Shown piece by piece: positions 43,494 to 52,422 of a DNA stretch of 55,779 nt (position 1 is the stretch's first letter; the number at the start of each line of letters is the position of its first letter). The stretch covers positions 1 to 55,779 of the forward strand of contig DASUKN010000024.1 in assembly GCA_036278715.1 (NCBI GenBank), read 5' to 3'. The DNA is from Udaeobacter sp025935755. GTDB lineage: Bacteria; Verrucomicrobiota; Verrucomicrobiia; Chthoniobacterales; UBA10450. The position numbers and the translations under genes were made by a program. Under the pieces are notes generated by a model. That model saw nothing but the letters and a program-made list of their open reading frames with translations. It did not search any database and had not been told where the DNA came from.

Positions 43494-44468
43494 CTAATGC
43501 CCGGCGTGTTGTGGTTCTGGAAGATAGAAAAACAGAATCCCAAGAATGATGTACACCGAGAGAAGTTGAATGCCTTCAATCCAGTTCGTCTCGCCGTCCT
43601 GGCAGATCTGAAACAGGACATAAACCGAGACCACAACCGCGACCACCTCTGGCATCGTGAACTCCAGATCCATCGGTCGCCCGAAAAGGTAAGAAAGAAA
43701 AATCAGCACTGGCGCTACGAAAAGTGCGATTTGAAGGCTGGAGCCGATGGCGATGTTGACGGTCAAATCCATCTTGTTTTTCATCGCCATCAGGATGGCG
43801 GTCGAGTGCTCGGCCGCGTTGCCCACAATCGCGACTACGATTACACCGACGAACACTTCGGTTAACCCGACTGAATCTCTGACGCTTTCGATCGTACCGA
43901 CCAAAAATTCTGAAAGCAGCGCGACGAAGGCGGTAGCGATGAGCAGGATGACAATCGCCTTGTTACGCGACCACTGTTGGACACTTTCATCGGCGTGTGG
44001 ATGAGCCCCTTGGTAGAAATGTTTGTGGGTCCACAGGGAGAAACCGAGCATAAAGAAATACGTAAGAAACAAAACAACGGCGATCGCCAGGGAGAGTTGC
44101 TGCTCAGTCAGGGGACTCCAACCGCCGACACTGCGGTCAGCCGCCCGATGAAAGACGGTCGGGATAATAAGACCGATAGCGGCAAGCGAAAGCGAGGTCA
44201 CCGAAGTCGTCACTGCGGTGCGGTTGAAACGCTGTTCCTTATATTTTGTGCCGCCGAATAGAATCGAGAGGCCCAGCACCAGCAGTACGTTACCGATGAT
44301 CGATCCGGTGATAGACGCTTTCACCACATTGGTCAGGCCTCTGGAAAGTGCGATCCCGCCGATGATGAGTTCCGCCGCATTTCCGAAAGTGGCATTGAGT
44401 AATCCGCCCAAGCCTTCTCCGACACGACCGGCGAGCGCTTCGGTGGCGCGGCCGATCCAGCCCGCCAC
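43494..44468 (-). CDS. Ca2+/H+ antiporter (CaCA family, Cax-type)
   Basis: The annotated part is 324 residues with ten or so transmembrane helices and both alpha repeats: GLLNATFGNAAELIIG with VKASITGSIIGNVLLVLG, and GVIVVAIVGNAAEHSTAILM with NIAIGSSLQIALF. It exports cytosolic Ca2+ in exchange for protons. The GTG at 44468 is the only standard start, but the same frame stays open to 44627 and encodes an extra hydrophobic helix (SLDWLLIFVPLAVVLRFWPG, then ISPIALFLCSALGIIPVAGW) that the family normally has. The true start may be non-standard (ATT 44606) or disturbed by an indel. Confidence 0.92.
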   Translation of the reverse strand: MAGWIGRATEALAGRVGEGLGGLLNATFGNAAELIIGGIALSRGLTNVVKASITGSIIGNVLLVLGLSILFGGTKYKEQRFNRTAVTTSVTSLSLAAIGLIIPTVFHRAADRSVGGWSPLTEQQLSLAIAVVLFLTYFFMLGFSLWTHKHFYQGAHPHADESVQQWSRNKAIVILLIATAFVALLSEFLVGTIESVRDSVGLTEVFVGVIVVAIVGNAAEHSTAILMAMKNKMDLTVNIAIGSSLQIALFVAPVLIFLSYLFGRPMDLEFTMPEVVAVVVSVYVLFQICQDGETNWIEGIQLLSVYIILGILFFYLPEPQHAGH

Positions 44469-44661
44469 TGGAATGATGCCCAGAGCAGAGCAAAGGAAGA
44501 GCGCAATGGGGCTGATACCTCCGGGCCAGAAGCGCAGAACGACAGCGAGTGGAACGAAGATAAGAAGCCAGTCGAGAGAGGGTTTTAGTTTCAGAGCTTT
44601 GAGAATCTCACGACTTGCCTCACCTAATCAACCCGTGAAAGCTCTGTTAAAGTCCTAACAA

Positions 44662-46458
44662 ATGAACAAAATTCTTTGTCTGCAGCCGCTCGATTGCCAC
44701 GAAACAAGCACTTATACAAAGACCGCGGTCTGGCTTGTTGCTGTGGTGCTGTTCTATGTCCCCTGTTTTGCCAGGGCGGAAAGCGCAGACGAGCGCTTGC
44801 GAAATATCTACAGAGAGGAATGGAAATGGCGGCTCGAGCAGTTTCCCGGGCTGGAGGGAATTGCGAAACCGGTTGCCGATCGGCTGCCGAAAGTCGATCC
44901 GGCGACACAGGAGATGCGGCTTCATTACTGGCAGGATGTGCTGCACAAACTCGATGCTATCCCGCGTGCGCAGCTCTCGCCGGAGGAGCAGATCAACTAT
45001 GATGTTTACCGGCCCGAGATCGAGAATTTCGTCGCCGACCAGCAATTCCGCGACTACGAAATGCCGGCGAACTCGGATTCTGCTTTCTGGACCGATCTCG
45101 GTGAGACAGCGCGGCGACCTTTCAAGACTCTGACAGATTATCAAAACTGGATCGCGCAGATGCGCGACATCCCGCGTTATTTTCGCGAAGAAATCACCAA
45201 CATGCGCGCAGGTCTGGCGCGCGGTTTTACGCCGCCACGCGCTACTTTGAAGGGACGCGAAAAATCCATTGCCGCCGTTGCAGAAGGAAAACCCGAAGAC
45301 AGCCTGCTCTACACGCCTTTCCGTGAACCGATGGTGGGAGTTCAGCCGGCCGACCAGGACAAGCTGAAATCAGAAGCCGCAAAAGTGATTCGTGAAATCG
45401 CGCAGCCGGCTTATGCGGACCTGTTGAAATTCTTCCGTGACCAATATGTGCCGAAAACGCGGACGACACTCGCAGCCGAACAACTGCCCGACGGAAAAAA
45501 CTACTACCGGCAGAAAATTCGCGAGTTCGTCACGCTCGATCTGTCGCCCGACGAGATTCATCAGACCGGCCTAGCGGAGGTCGCCAAATTGCATCAGGAG
45601 ATGGTCGATGTGATGCACGAATCCGGGTTCAAAGGTGAGTTCCCGGAATTCCTGAAATTTCTTCGTGAGGATCCGCAGTTCTACGCCAGGACACCGCAGG
45701 AGTTGCTGAATCGCGCTGCCTGGATCGCGAAAGTCTTCGACGGCAAATCGTCGCAATACTTTGGCTACCTGCCGCGGATGCGTTTCACCATCAAACCTGT
45801 CCCGGACGATCTCGCGCCGTTTTATACTTCTGGCCGTGGCGGGCCGGGCATTTATCTGCTGAACACATACGATCTGCCTCATCGCCCGCTGTACAACTTG
45901 CCGGCCCTGACCTTGCACGAGTCGGCGCCCGGGCACGCGTTCCAAATCCCGATTGCACTGGAGCACAAGAACCAGCCGGACTTTCGGCGATTCGATTACA
46001 TTTCCGCATACGGCGAAGGCTGGGCGCTTTACTGTGAAAAACTGGGCGAGGAAATGGGTATGTACGAGACGCCGTACGAACGCTTCGGCATGCTCGGATA
46101 TCAGATTTGGCGCGCGACGCGGCTGGTGGTCGACACCGGTGTTCATTCGAAGGGTTGGACCCGCGACCAGGCGCTCAAGTACATGCACGATTACACTGCG
46201 TTGCCCGAGCATGAGATCGAGACCGAGGTGGACCGTTACATCGCCTGGCCCGGACAAGCGCTCTCTTATTACATGGGTGAACTCGCAATCGTGCGTGCTC
46301 GTGAAAAAGCAGAGAAAGCGCTCGGAGCCAGGTTCAATATCCGCGCATTCCACGATGCTGTGCTCGAGCTCGGCTCAGTGCCGTTGCCGGTCATCACGGC
46401 GCGCATTGACCGCTTCATCGCCGAAGGCGGCAAAGGTCCTTACCCGGACATGGAGTGA
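44662..46458 (+). CDS. Exported DUF885 metallopeptidase-like protein
   Basis: A 598-residue protein with a signal peptide (AVWLVAVVLFYVPCFARA). DUF885 landmarks in order: IPRYFREEITNMRAGLARGF, the zinc site LHESAPGHAFQ (about residue 418) and EGWALYCEKLGEEMGMY (about residue 450). DUF885 belongs to the M2/M32-like gluzincin group; a secreted or periplasmic peptidase is likely but unproved. Length and motifs are intact. It begins 193 bp from the divergent antiporter gene. Confidence 0.9.
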   Translation: MNKILCLQPLDCHETSTYTKTAVWLVAVVLFYVPCFARAESADERLRNIYREEWKWRLEQFPGLEGIAKPVADRLPKVDPATQEMRLHYWQDVLHKLDAIPRAQLSPEEQINYDVYRPEIENFVADQQFRDYEMPANSDSAFWTDLGETARRPFKTLTDYQNWIAQMRDIPRYFREEITNMRAGLARGFTPPRATLKGREKSIAAVAEGKPEDSLLYTPFREPMVGVQPADQDKLKSEAAKVIREIAQPAYADLLKFFRDQYVPKTRTTLAAEQLPDGKNYYRQKIREFVTLDLSPDEIHQTGLAEVAKLHQEMVDVMHESGFKGEFPEFLKFLREDPQFYARTPQELLNRAAWIAKVFDGKSSQYFGYLPRMRFTIKPVPDDLAPFYTSGRGGPGIYLLNTYDLPHRPLYNLPALTLHESAPGHAFQIPIALEHKNQPDFRRFDYISAYGEGWALYCEKLGEEMGMYETPYERFGMLGYQIWRATRLVVDTGVHSKGWTRDQALKYMHDYTALPEHEIETEVDRYIAWPGQALSYYMGELAIVRAREKAEKALGARFNIRAFHDAVLELGSVPLPVITARIDRFIAEGGKGPYPDME

Positions 46459-47088
46459 GCGGCTTTTCTCTGGACAGCGCCCGCGTGCACGCGCGCTTTG
46501 GGTTTTCTCCTACGCCGTTGAACCGAGAGCAGTTTTTGTACGGCCTTGTGTGAGACGCCAACAGCATCTTTTCCATGCGGCCTGACACAGACGACCTGCA
46601 AATTAGTGCGATTCGAAAGAATTGGACTTGACACCCTTAAGGAATTTTCCTTATACCGAACGGACGGACAACACTTCACTTCAGCAAATCAAGGCAGCTC
46701 TAGAATGAAGTGTATGGGCGGTGTACCGGGGCGCATACCCGATGCACCGCCCGTCCAGTAACCAGGCAGCAAGATCGCGGTAATCTGGGAAAAAAAGTTT
46801 GGCCGCCCGCTTGGCTCAAGCACCGGAGCAGTTTTTGTAGGGCGTCCGCCACGCCTGCATCACTGTCTCGAAGAACTGCGGGCAGGTGTCAGACGCCAAC
46901 ATATCAGCAACCGCCGTTCACGAAATGACCGGCGCTGACTTGTTAGGTCATTCCGCGTGAAGTACCAATTTTTGCAGGGCCTCTCTGTCAGGCGCCGATT
47001 AAAATGAATCAACGGTTCGGTTCTAAAATGTGAATCGAGGAAAGCAATGGCCAGGCTTTGCAAACCCGCAAACTCAGCGGACCACTTG
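46459..47088. repeat. Repeat-filled spacer without genes
   Basis: No gene is visible in these 630 bases. The spacer holds three related elements: GAGCAGTTTTTGTACGGCC...GAGACGCCAAC (46526-46565), its longer form GAGCAGTTTTTGTAGGGCGT...GTCAGACGCCAAC (46826-46902), and TTTTTGCAGGGCC...GTCAGGCGCCGA (46972-47000). In the longer form GGCGTCCGCCACGCCTGC faces GGCAGGTGTCAGACGCC as a hairpin. A separate hairpin, GGGCGGTG/CACCGCCC, lies at 46716-46752. Two copies of ACTTGTTAGGTC lie at 46938 and 47084. Confidence 0.6.
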
Positions 47089-47430
47089 TTAGGTCGCTGA
47101 CTCCGACCTGGCTGTTTTCCTGGACTTCGTCGCGGTTTTCTTTCGTGCGCGTGACCGCGTCTGCGACTTCGAAGCACTTCGCTTACTCGCAGCGGTCGTG
47201 GCCGGTTGTGTCGCTGCAGGCTTCTTCCGGGCTTGTTTGTTCCTGTCGCGCAGATAGGCCCTGAATTTCTTGTAGGCGATTCCCCCGCCGAACCCGGCAG
47301 CAGCGATGGTGATCGCAGCCGCAATTTTCACCGGCCCCTTTCCCGGCGCCAGGTGCCACGGACATTTCTCTAACGGATACTTATCTGGCAGTGTGAATGC
47401 GCAGCCGGGCGACGAACATTTGCGGGCCAT
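47089..47430 (-). CDS. Small zinc-ribbon-like protein with one TM helix and basic tail
   Basis: The 113-residue protein starts CSSPGCAF...CPWH, a four-ligand zinc-like cluster (C-x4-C...C-x2-H), then a hydrophobic helix (IAAAITIAAAGFGGGIAY), and ends in a 50-residue tail made almost entirely of Lys, Arg, Ala, Thr and Ser, like histone H1 or bacterial nucleoid tails. It may tether DNA to the membrane; that is a guess. ATG at 47430. Its codons are normal for the region, so I consider it a real gene. Confidence 0.6.
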   Translation of the reverse strand: MARKCSSPGCAFTLPDKYPLEKCPWHLAPGKGPVKIAAAITIAAAGFGGGIAYKKFRAYLRDRNKQARKKPAATQPATTAASKRSASKSQTRSRARKKTATKSRKTARSESAT

Positions 47431-47512
47431 AACGGTGTATTCCTAACGAACTCCGGTGTAATTACAAGAAACTATCGTGTTTGCCTGTAGCTTCGGTTCT
47501 CCTAACCGCTAT

Positions 47513-47549
47513 CCAGGTAGGGCCCGCACGGACTGCGCGCCCTACCTGG
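47513..47549. repeat. Perfect 11-bp hairpin
   Basis: CCAGGTAGGGC (47513-47523) is inverted exactly at 47539-47549 with a 15-base loop. It lies in the 150-bp spacer between two minus-strand small genes. No T-run; probably a REP-like element. Confidence 0.55.
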
Positions 47550-47579
47550 TCGGAATTCCTGGACGTATTCCGCGTCTAC

Positions 47580-47927
47580 TCAAATCGAATCGCGAATACC
47601 GCGATCGAAATCCCGCGGACCAACAACGCCCGACATTCTATCCCATACCGAGCTTACCGCCGGACGCACCATGTCCCACGGCAAAGCCGAATCCGGTTTG
47701 CCAACCTCATAATCATTTGCCACCGATTCTTCGACTTCGTCGAACTCCTTTCCGGGATACTTCTGAAATGAAGTGTAGCCGGTTCGATACGCGTGCTCGT
47801 ATTGATCGTAGGAAGAATTCTTCGCGTACGGCTGTTTCGAATGTTGTTCCCGCCAGTAAGCAGCTTCGTTTTCCGGGAATACCCACTGGCCGCGATTAGT
47901 CTCGTCCGTTTTCGAATCTTTTTGCAT
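47580..47927 (-). CDS. Small stress-type hypothetical protein
   Basis: Start ATG 47927 is preceded by AAGGGAAAT. The 115-residue protein reads NRGQWVFPENEAAYWREQHS, YDQYEHAYRTGYTSFQKYPG, KEFDEVEESVANDYE and WDMVRPAVSSVWDRMSG. This layout (WREQ...YDxYxPAYRxGY...FDExE...W...RxAVxxAWxR) is that of a widespread small family often sited near stress and PRC-barrel genes; no function is established to my knowledge. Soluble and acidic. Confidence 0.75.
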   Translation of the reverse strand: MQKDSKTDETNRGQWVFPENEAAYWREQHSKQPYAKNSSYDQYEHAYRTGYTSFQKYPGKEFDEVEESVANDYEVGKPDSALPWDMVRPAVSSVWDRMSGVVGPRDFDRGIRDSI

Positions 47928-47995
47928 AACTGATTTCCCTTCTGCTGTACAAGTTCGACAGTTGTGCACTGATCGGTCGTTTTTACTGGCAGAAA

Positions 47996-48060
47996 AGGCA
48001 GGCGACCAGTTCGTTGGCGCCGTGACTATTTGCGTGTTCCGCAATCCGCGGGTCGCCCTT
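47996..48060. repeat. Dispersed repeat GCGACCA-GGCGCCGTG, copy 2
   Basis: Second member of the element at 37118-37180, with matched segments AGGCGACCA, TTGGCGCCGTGA, GCGTGTTCCGC and AATCCGCGGG. Lies in the spacer upstream of the small stress-type gene. Confidence 0.62.
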
Positions 48061-48202
48061 ACAGGGCGAAATCTGTTCCCGGTTCGCATCCGAAGGCTTT
48101 GCCCTCGGCTATGATGGAAATTGCCCTTCAGGCAATCAGCCGACGCAATGGGACTCGCCCTGCCAGGAATGTTTGTAAATCTGGGCAATCTGCAGACGTT
48201 AC

Positions 48203-49678
48203 TTACTTCGTTGCGAACGGCGGCCGCGCCATTCGCTCCACGCAGCTCACATCAAGATTTTTCGCATCGCCTTTGTCTAAAAATTCAATGGCGATCCGGT
48301 CGATACACTCTGGATTGCTCAGCCCGAAAGGGCCATGACCAGCTTCAGGAATGATGACGTGTCTGCCGTTCGGCAAATATCCGGCCACTTCTTCACCATA
48401 CGCTGGCGGGGTGACCGGATCCATGTTGCCGGAAAAGATCAGCACCGGCGCGTTTGAGCGAACCGGTTCGAGATAATCAGCTGGGATATCGCCGCGCGGC
48501 CACATGCCGCAGGCACGCGTTTGTTGAAACACGCGGTAGTTCCCGAACGGATTATTTGCATTCAACGTCGCGGCTTCATCCTGGTTAATGAACGGGACGT
48601 CTTCCGCGCACGTGACCGATAGATACATACCGTCCGCGACGAAATCAGGAATGGACGGCCGAATCGCTTCGCGCAGGAACGGCGCGAAATCGCCTTTTGC
48701 CGCATCATGAACGATCAACGGGATCCGCGCAGCGGTGTCGCGGCCATACATCCATGCCCTGATCTTCTCCGCAAACACGTCACGCTGAATCTCGACCGTC
48801 GTGGGCGTCGCGTTGGCGGCCGGAGAATATTCCACACGCGCCGGCTGTTTCTCCAACTGCGCCAGCACGTTCTTCCAATCATCGCGAATTTGCGGGAAAG
48901 CAGCGTGACAGGCAGTATCCTGTTCGCATTCGCCTAACAACAGATGCATTGCGCGTGCTGCCGACTCGGAATGGTGCAGCGGCATTTTCAAGTCCGTCGG
49001 CGCAACGCCCATCAAAATCGCGCTGCGTATGTGGTCTGGATGACGCCGCATGTAAACCAGCGCCGCCTGTGTCCCATACGATAAACCGAAAAGATTGATC
49101 TTGTCGTAACCGAGCCATGCGCGCACATCGTCCAGGTCATCCATCGCGATGGAAGTTGTGTATTTCGTCAGGTCGGCATGTTGGTTCAGTGCGTGACGCA
49201 TTTCCCTGACGTATTCGACTGGATACATCTCGCTCAGGTAATGCCGGGGCGTTTTCTCCTGCGGAATGGAAAGCCGATTCGATTGCCCCGTACCGCGCTG
49301 ATCGACCAGCACCACATCGTGCCGGCGACGAATTTCTTTGCCCGGTCCGGCATAGAAATCTGCACCGTCTGTTGATGCTGCACCCGGTCCACCCGCCAGA
49401 TCGAACAATGGTTCCGCTTTCGTTTTTTGATCGAGTGCGGGCAGCACGACAATATTCAAATCGATTGTTCGACCAGTCCGCGTTTCCCGGTTTTCAAACA
49501 CCGTCAGTTTCCCGCAAAGCAATTCCTCATCGACTCCTGGTACGCGGCACGGCTTCAATTTTGCCAGACCACCCGTTGGACGCTGTCTGGTGCAGCCGCC
49601 GAGATCGAGTACAAACAAAAGCGCGCCAGTAATGATCAGCACGATCAAGCAAACCAGGCGAACTCCGCGCACACGCAA
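48203..49678 (-). CDS. Exported alpha/beta hydrolase (TAP-like peptidase family)
   Basis: A 491-residue protein with an N-terminal hydrophobic segment ending in LGGC, a plausible lipobox (Cys about residue 29). The hydrolase core shows LAGGPGAAS (oxyanion loop), VLVDQRGTGQS, the nucleophile GLSYGTQ (about residue 199) and the C-terminal TAP-like region with GNMDPVTPP (Asp) and PEAGHGPFG (His). Such enzymes act as tripeptidyl or proline aminopeptidases. It follows the helicase gene on the same strand with a 73-bp gap. Confidence 0.9.
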   Translation of the reverse strand: MRVRGVRLVCLIVLIITGALLFVLDLGGCTRQRPTGGLAKLKPCRVPGVDEELLCGKLTVFENRETRTGRTIDLNIVVLPALDQKTKAEPLFDLAGGPGAASTDGADFYAGPGKEIRRRHDVVLVDQRGTGQSNRLSIPQEKTPRHYLSEMYPVEYVREMRHALNQHADLTKYTTSIAMDDLDDVRAWLGYDKINLFGLSYGTQAALVYMRRHPDHIRSAILMGVAPTDLKMPLHHSESAARAMHLLLGECEQDTACHAAFPQIRDDWKNVLAQLEKQPARVEYSPAANATPTTVEIQRDVFAEKIRAWMYGRDTAARIPLIVHDAAKGDFAPFLREAIRPSIPDFVADGMYLSVTCAEDVPFINQDEAATLNANNPFGNYRVFQQTRACGMWPRGDIPADYLEPVRSNAPVLIFSGNMDPVTPPAYGEEVAGYLPNGRHVIIPEAGHGPFGLSNPECIDRIAIEFLDKGDAKNLDVSCVERMARPPFATK

Positions 49679-49751
49679 CGCTATGATGTATGTATGCGAC
49701 TGCGCAAATCCAATCCGGCACGCGCTCCGCTTCTACACAGAAGGCTATTCG

Positions 49752-52358
49752 TCAGAAAACCCTTCGTTGCTGAACCGGAAGCAGCCCTGCCAAATCGACG
49801 ACAGTCGGCGACACAGTTTTTTTTATGAGCTCGCCCGCCGCTTTCTTCAATTCATTCCAGCGCGGCAGCGGATAAGGCGGCGCAATGACAATGCGATGTA
49901 ACAGACTTCGCCATTCCACCAGCGCGCGTTCGATATCGCCGTGACGAAGCAGGTCGCCGATCAGTTTGTGTTTCGATCGCGGATCAGCCACCAATTCACG
50001 CACCACTTCCGACGCGCCTGCGCCGTACTGCATCGGTACGCCCATGGTTAAATACCCCGGGTAATCCGCCCGGTTATACACTCGCTGACACAAAATTCCG
50101 AGCCGTCCACCCATCGGCGCGTCTTCTCCGGAAAAACGCGGCCCAGCCCGGACATTTGCCAGATCGAACACCAGATCGCTGATCGGATACGTTTCATCTT
50201 CCAACGCCGCCGCGATGGCGAGACCTTCGCCTCCATGGAAAAAAGAGAAGATAATTCCGCGCGTGGTCGGGGTGCCATCGGGTTCTACCAAACCGAGATA
50301 ACGCCAGGCGTAAGCCGGTGAATTCACGATCGGCACACTTTTGTCGTGCTCGAGTTGATCGCAGGTGCGACAAACCCACGGCAGATTTTCCCGCTCCGGC
50401 GGATTCACCACTGCTTTGCCTAACGAATCAATGTGCGCCTGGACAGGCACATTGGCGTAATCGATCCGGACCGAGATCAGAGTTCCCCGCATCACCCAGT
50501 CCACGATTGTGCCCGGCTTAACCAATTCTGGCAGCAGCGGCTGCACTTCACGCTCGAATTCCTCACGGTTGAGCACCCCGAGTCTCATTGGGCTGCCTGC
50601 TCGCGAATCCTTTCGGAGTTGGACGTTTTTTCTGCTTGAATCTTTGATTTGGCGTTGAGCGTTGGAGGTTGGGCGTTCGGCGTTTTCTCCCTGGTCGCGC
50701 ATCGCTTTCTTAACCCACTTCGCCAATGCCACCTGCCCGGAAGCGAGCACCGCCGCGACTGGCAGTTCTCTTCCATAACGATTCGGATCCCGGAGCCGGC
50801 AAAGATTACCAGTGCCAATTCCTTCGAGCATCCGCGGCAGCGTCAACGCGGGCCGCCATTGATCCTGGTCGCGGACCAGGGCCACGCCCAGGGTCGCACT
50901 CTGTGCCGGCGGCCGTGGTTCCCATTGGCCGCGCGAATTCAACATTTCTGTGACACCGCGCCTAACGAATCTGGCTCGCTCATCCGTTACCCACAAACCA
51001 CACGGGCGCGGACCGGTCTCCAGCGAGTGCTCCACACCGAGCGGCACCTGCTGCACGCTGAACAGAGAACGCGTTACCTGCAACGCCGCTGCAAACGGGG
51101 TTTCTGATCTTCGACCTCTCGTCTCCGAGTTCCTGCGGCTGACATGTGGCATCTGAGTTCCGACGTCTGAATTCTGCCCTCCCATCTCTGCGTTCTCTCC
51201 GCGATCGGCAGCTGCGTGCATCACACTGATCAGGCTTGGCCAATCGACCTGGGCCGCACGTTTGAGCTGACGCGGCCGTGCATCGCTCAACCGGGGGAGA
51301 TCGTTGGTGTAGAGCGCGTAACCGACTTCATCCAACCCGCGCCGGCCGGCGCGTCCGAACATTTGGAGAAGCTCATCCGCTTGGACCTGTTGCTCAAAAT
51401 TCGCAGCGAAAAAACGCCGGTCAGTGACGATCACGGAGCGCATCGAAAAATTAATACCGGCGGCAAGACCCATGGTGGCTACGACCACGTTGAGCTGGCC
51501 GGATTTCGCCAATGCTTCCACCACACCCGCCCGCGCTGCATAGCTCAAGCCGCTGTGATGATAAGCCACTCGATTGCGTAACAGTTTCGTTAATTCTTTT
51601 CCGGCAGCCGTTTCCTGTGCCGGCGTCAGTCGCAACGGCTCGCGTACCGGCACAGCCGAGGCGATGGCTTTCGCAATCTGTTCCGCCGCAGCGCGACGCG
51701 GAGCAAAAATCAACACGGGAGAAAGTCCCGCTCGAATCGCGCGTCCGACCATTCGCGCCCAGAAATTGTTCGACTTCACAAATTGCGAGTCCGGCAATCC
51801 ATGGAGATCCGCTTCTTCGAGAGGGACCGGTCGCTCTCGATGTTCGATCAACACGGCGTTGCGCCCGATGCGATGTAACCACGCGACAACATCCTGCGGG
51901 TTGGCCACGCTGCCGCTGAGAAACAATAACTGGGTGTGCCGCGGAGCGAGCGCGACGGCCAGCTCGTAATGCACGCCGCGCATGGGATCCCCGAGCATTT
52001 GAAATTCGTCGATCACCAGCAACCCCGGACCTTCTCCGCGTAAAAGCCGTCCCCGTTGCGTCTCGAGCGTCGCAACAACCACGCGTGCATCGAGGTTGAG
52101 CGCGACGTCGCCGGTTGAAATGCCCACATCCCACCCGCGGGCGCGCCATTCTGCCAGCTTATCGTTAGCCAGCGCCCGAGTCGGAACGGTGAAAACTGCC
52201 TGTTGTTTCAGGTCCGGATAAAACAGCTCAAAGATGTAAGTCTTACCGGAACCGGTCGGCGCCTGGACCACCACATCTTTTCCCTGTTGCAACGCGCGGA
52301 TCGCTTCCTGCTGCCACAGATCAGGAATAATCAACCCGGCCGCAAACCCTGAAGTCAT
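49752..52358 (-). CDS. DEAD/DEAH-box (Ski2-like) helicase
   Basis: The 868-residue protein carries Walker A VQAPTGSGKT (residues 31-40), Walker B VIDEFQML (DEFQ, about residue 115), LFLSGSVANP in place of SAT, and motif VI LLQMFGRAGRRGLDEVG. This is a superfamily 2 helicase of the Ski2/Lhr-like type, probably acting on RNA or DNA structures. Two unusual stretches of coding DNA (about residues 383-418 and 553-589) have the composition of dispersed repeats, reading in frame as GGQNSDVGTQMPHVSRRNSE and ENAERPTSNAQRQIKDSSRK. Both fall between conserved blocks. The C-terminal half contains a CxxC (VCRTCDQ). Confidence 0.88.
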   Translation of the reverse strand: MTSGFAAGLIIPDLWQQEAIRALQQGKDVVVQAPTGSGKTYIFELFYPDLKQQAVFTVPTRALANDKLAEWRARGWDVGISTGDVALNLDARVVVATLETQRGRLLRGEGPGLLVIDEFQMLGDPMRGVHYELAVALAPRHTQLLFLSGSVANPQDVVAWLHRIGRNAVLIEHRERPVPLEEADLHGLPDSQFVKSNNFWARMVGRAIRAGLSPVLIFAPRRAAAEQIAKAIASAVPVREPLRLTPAQETAAGKELTKLLRNRVAYHHSGLSYAARAGVVEALAKSGQLNVVVATMGLAAGINFSMRSVIVTDRRFFAANFEQQVQADELLQMFGRAGRRGLDEVGYALYTNDLPRLSDARPRQLKRAAQVDWPSLISVMHAAADRGENAEMGGQNSDVGTQMPHVSRRNSETRGRRSETPFAAALQVTRSLFSVQQVPLGVEHSLETGPRPCGLWVTDERARFVRRGVTEMLNSRGQWEPRPPAQSATLGVALVRDQDQWRPALTLPRMLEGIGTGNLCRLRDPNRYGRELPVAAVLASGQVALAKWVKKAMRDQGENAERPTSNAQRQIKDSSRKNVQLRKDSRAGSPMRLGVLNREEFEREVQPLLPELVKPGTIVDWVMRGTLISVRIDYANVPVQAHIDSLGKAVVNPPERENLPWVCRTCDQLEHDKSVPIVNSPAYAWRYLGLVEPDGTPTTRGIIFSFFHGGEGLAIAAALEDETYPISDLVFDLANVRAGPRFSGEDAPMGGRLGILCQRVYNRADYPGYLTMGVPMQYGAGASEVVRELVADPRSKHKLIGDLLRHGDIERALVEWRSLLHRIVIAPPYPLPRWNELKKAAGELIKKTVSPTVVDLAGLLPVQQRRVF
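50590..50695. repeat. Repeat-derived in-frame insert in the helicase gene
   Basis: On the plus strand this reads GGCTGCCTGCTCGCGAATCC then TTTCGGAGTTGG, and GGCGTTGAGCGTTGGAGGTT then GGGCGTTCGGCGTT. The same wording occurs outside genes at 54936-54990 (GCCTGCTCGCGAACGCTTTC, GGGTTGGGCGTTCGACGTTC), and GGCTGCCTGCTCGCGAA recurs at 53083. It is therefore a mobile or dispersed repeat now translated in the helicase. Confidence 0.65.
51105..51210. repeat. Second low-complexity in-frame insert in the helicase gene
   Basis: On the plus strand: TTCTGATCTTCGACCTCTCG, TCTCCGAGTTCCTG, CATCTGAGTTCCGACGTCTG then AATTCTGCCCTCCC. It is a run of degenerate TCTGA/TTCCGA words, unlike the neighbouring codons, and translates into a hydrophilic Ser/Arg/Gly stretch between conserved helicase parts. 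Confidence 0.5.
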
Positions 52359-52422
52359 TCTCGGAAGATGTTTGCAGTGTGCCCTGCTTGCAATCGAGAG
52401 GGAATGGAGCTGATGGGATCAG

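Noticed and set aside
46938..47093. Integron attC array from two ACTTGTTAGGTC copies 146 bases apart
   Set aside because: No paired inverted core sites, no cassette ORFs and no integrase; the motif occurs equally inside housekeeping genes.
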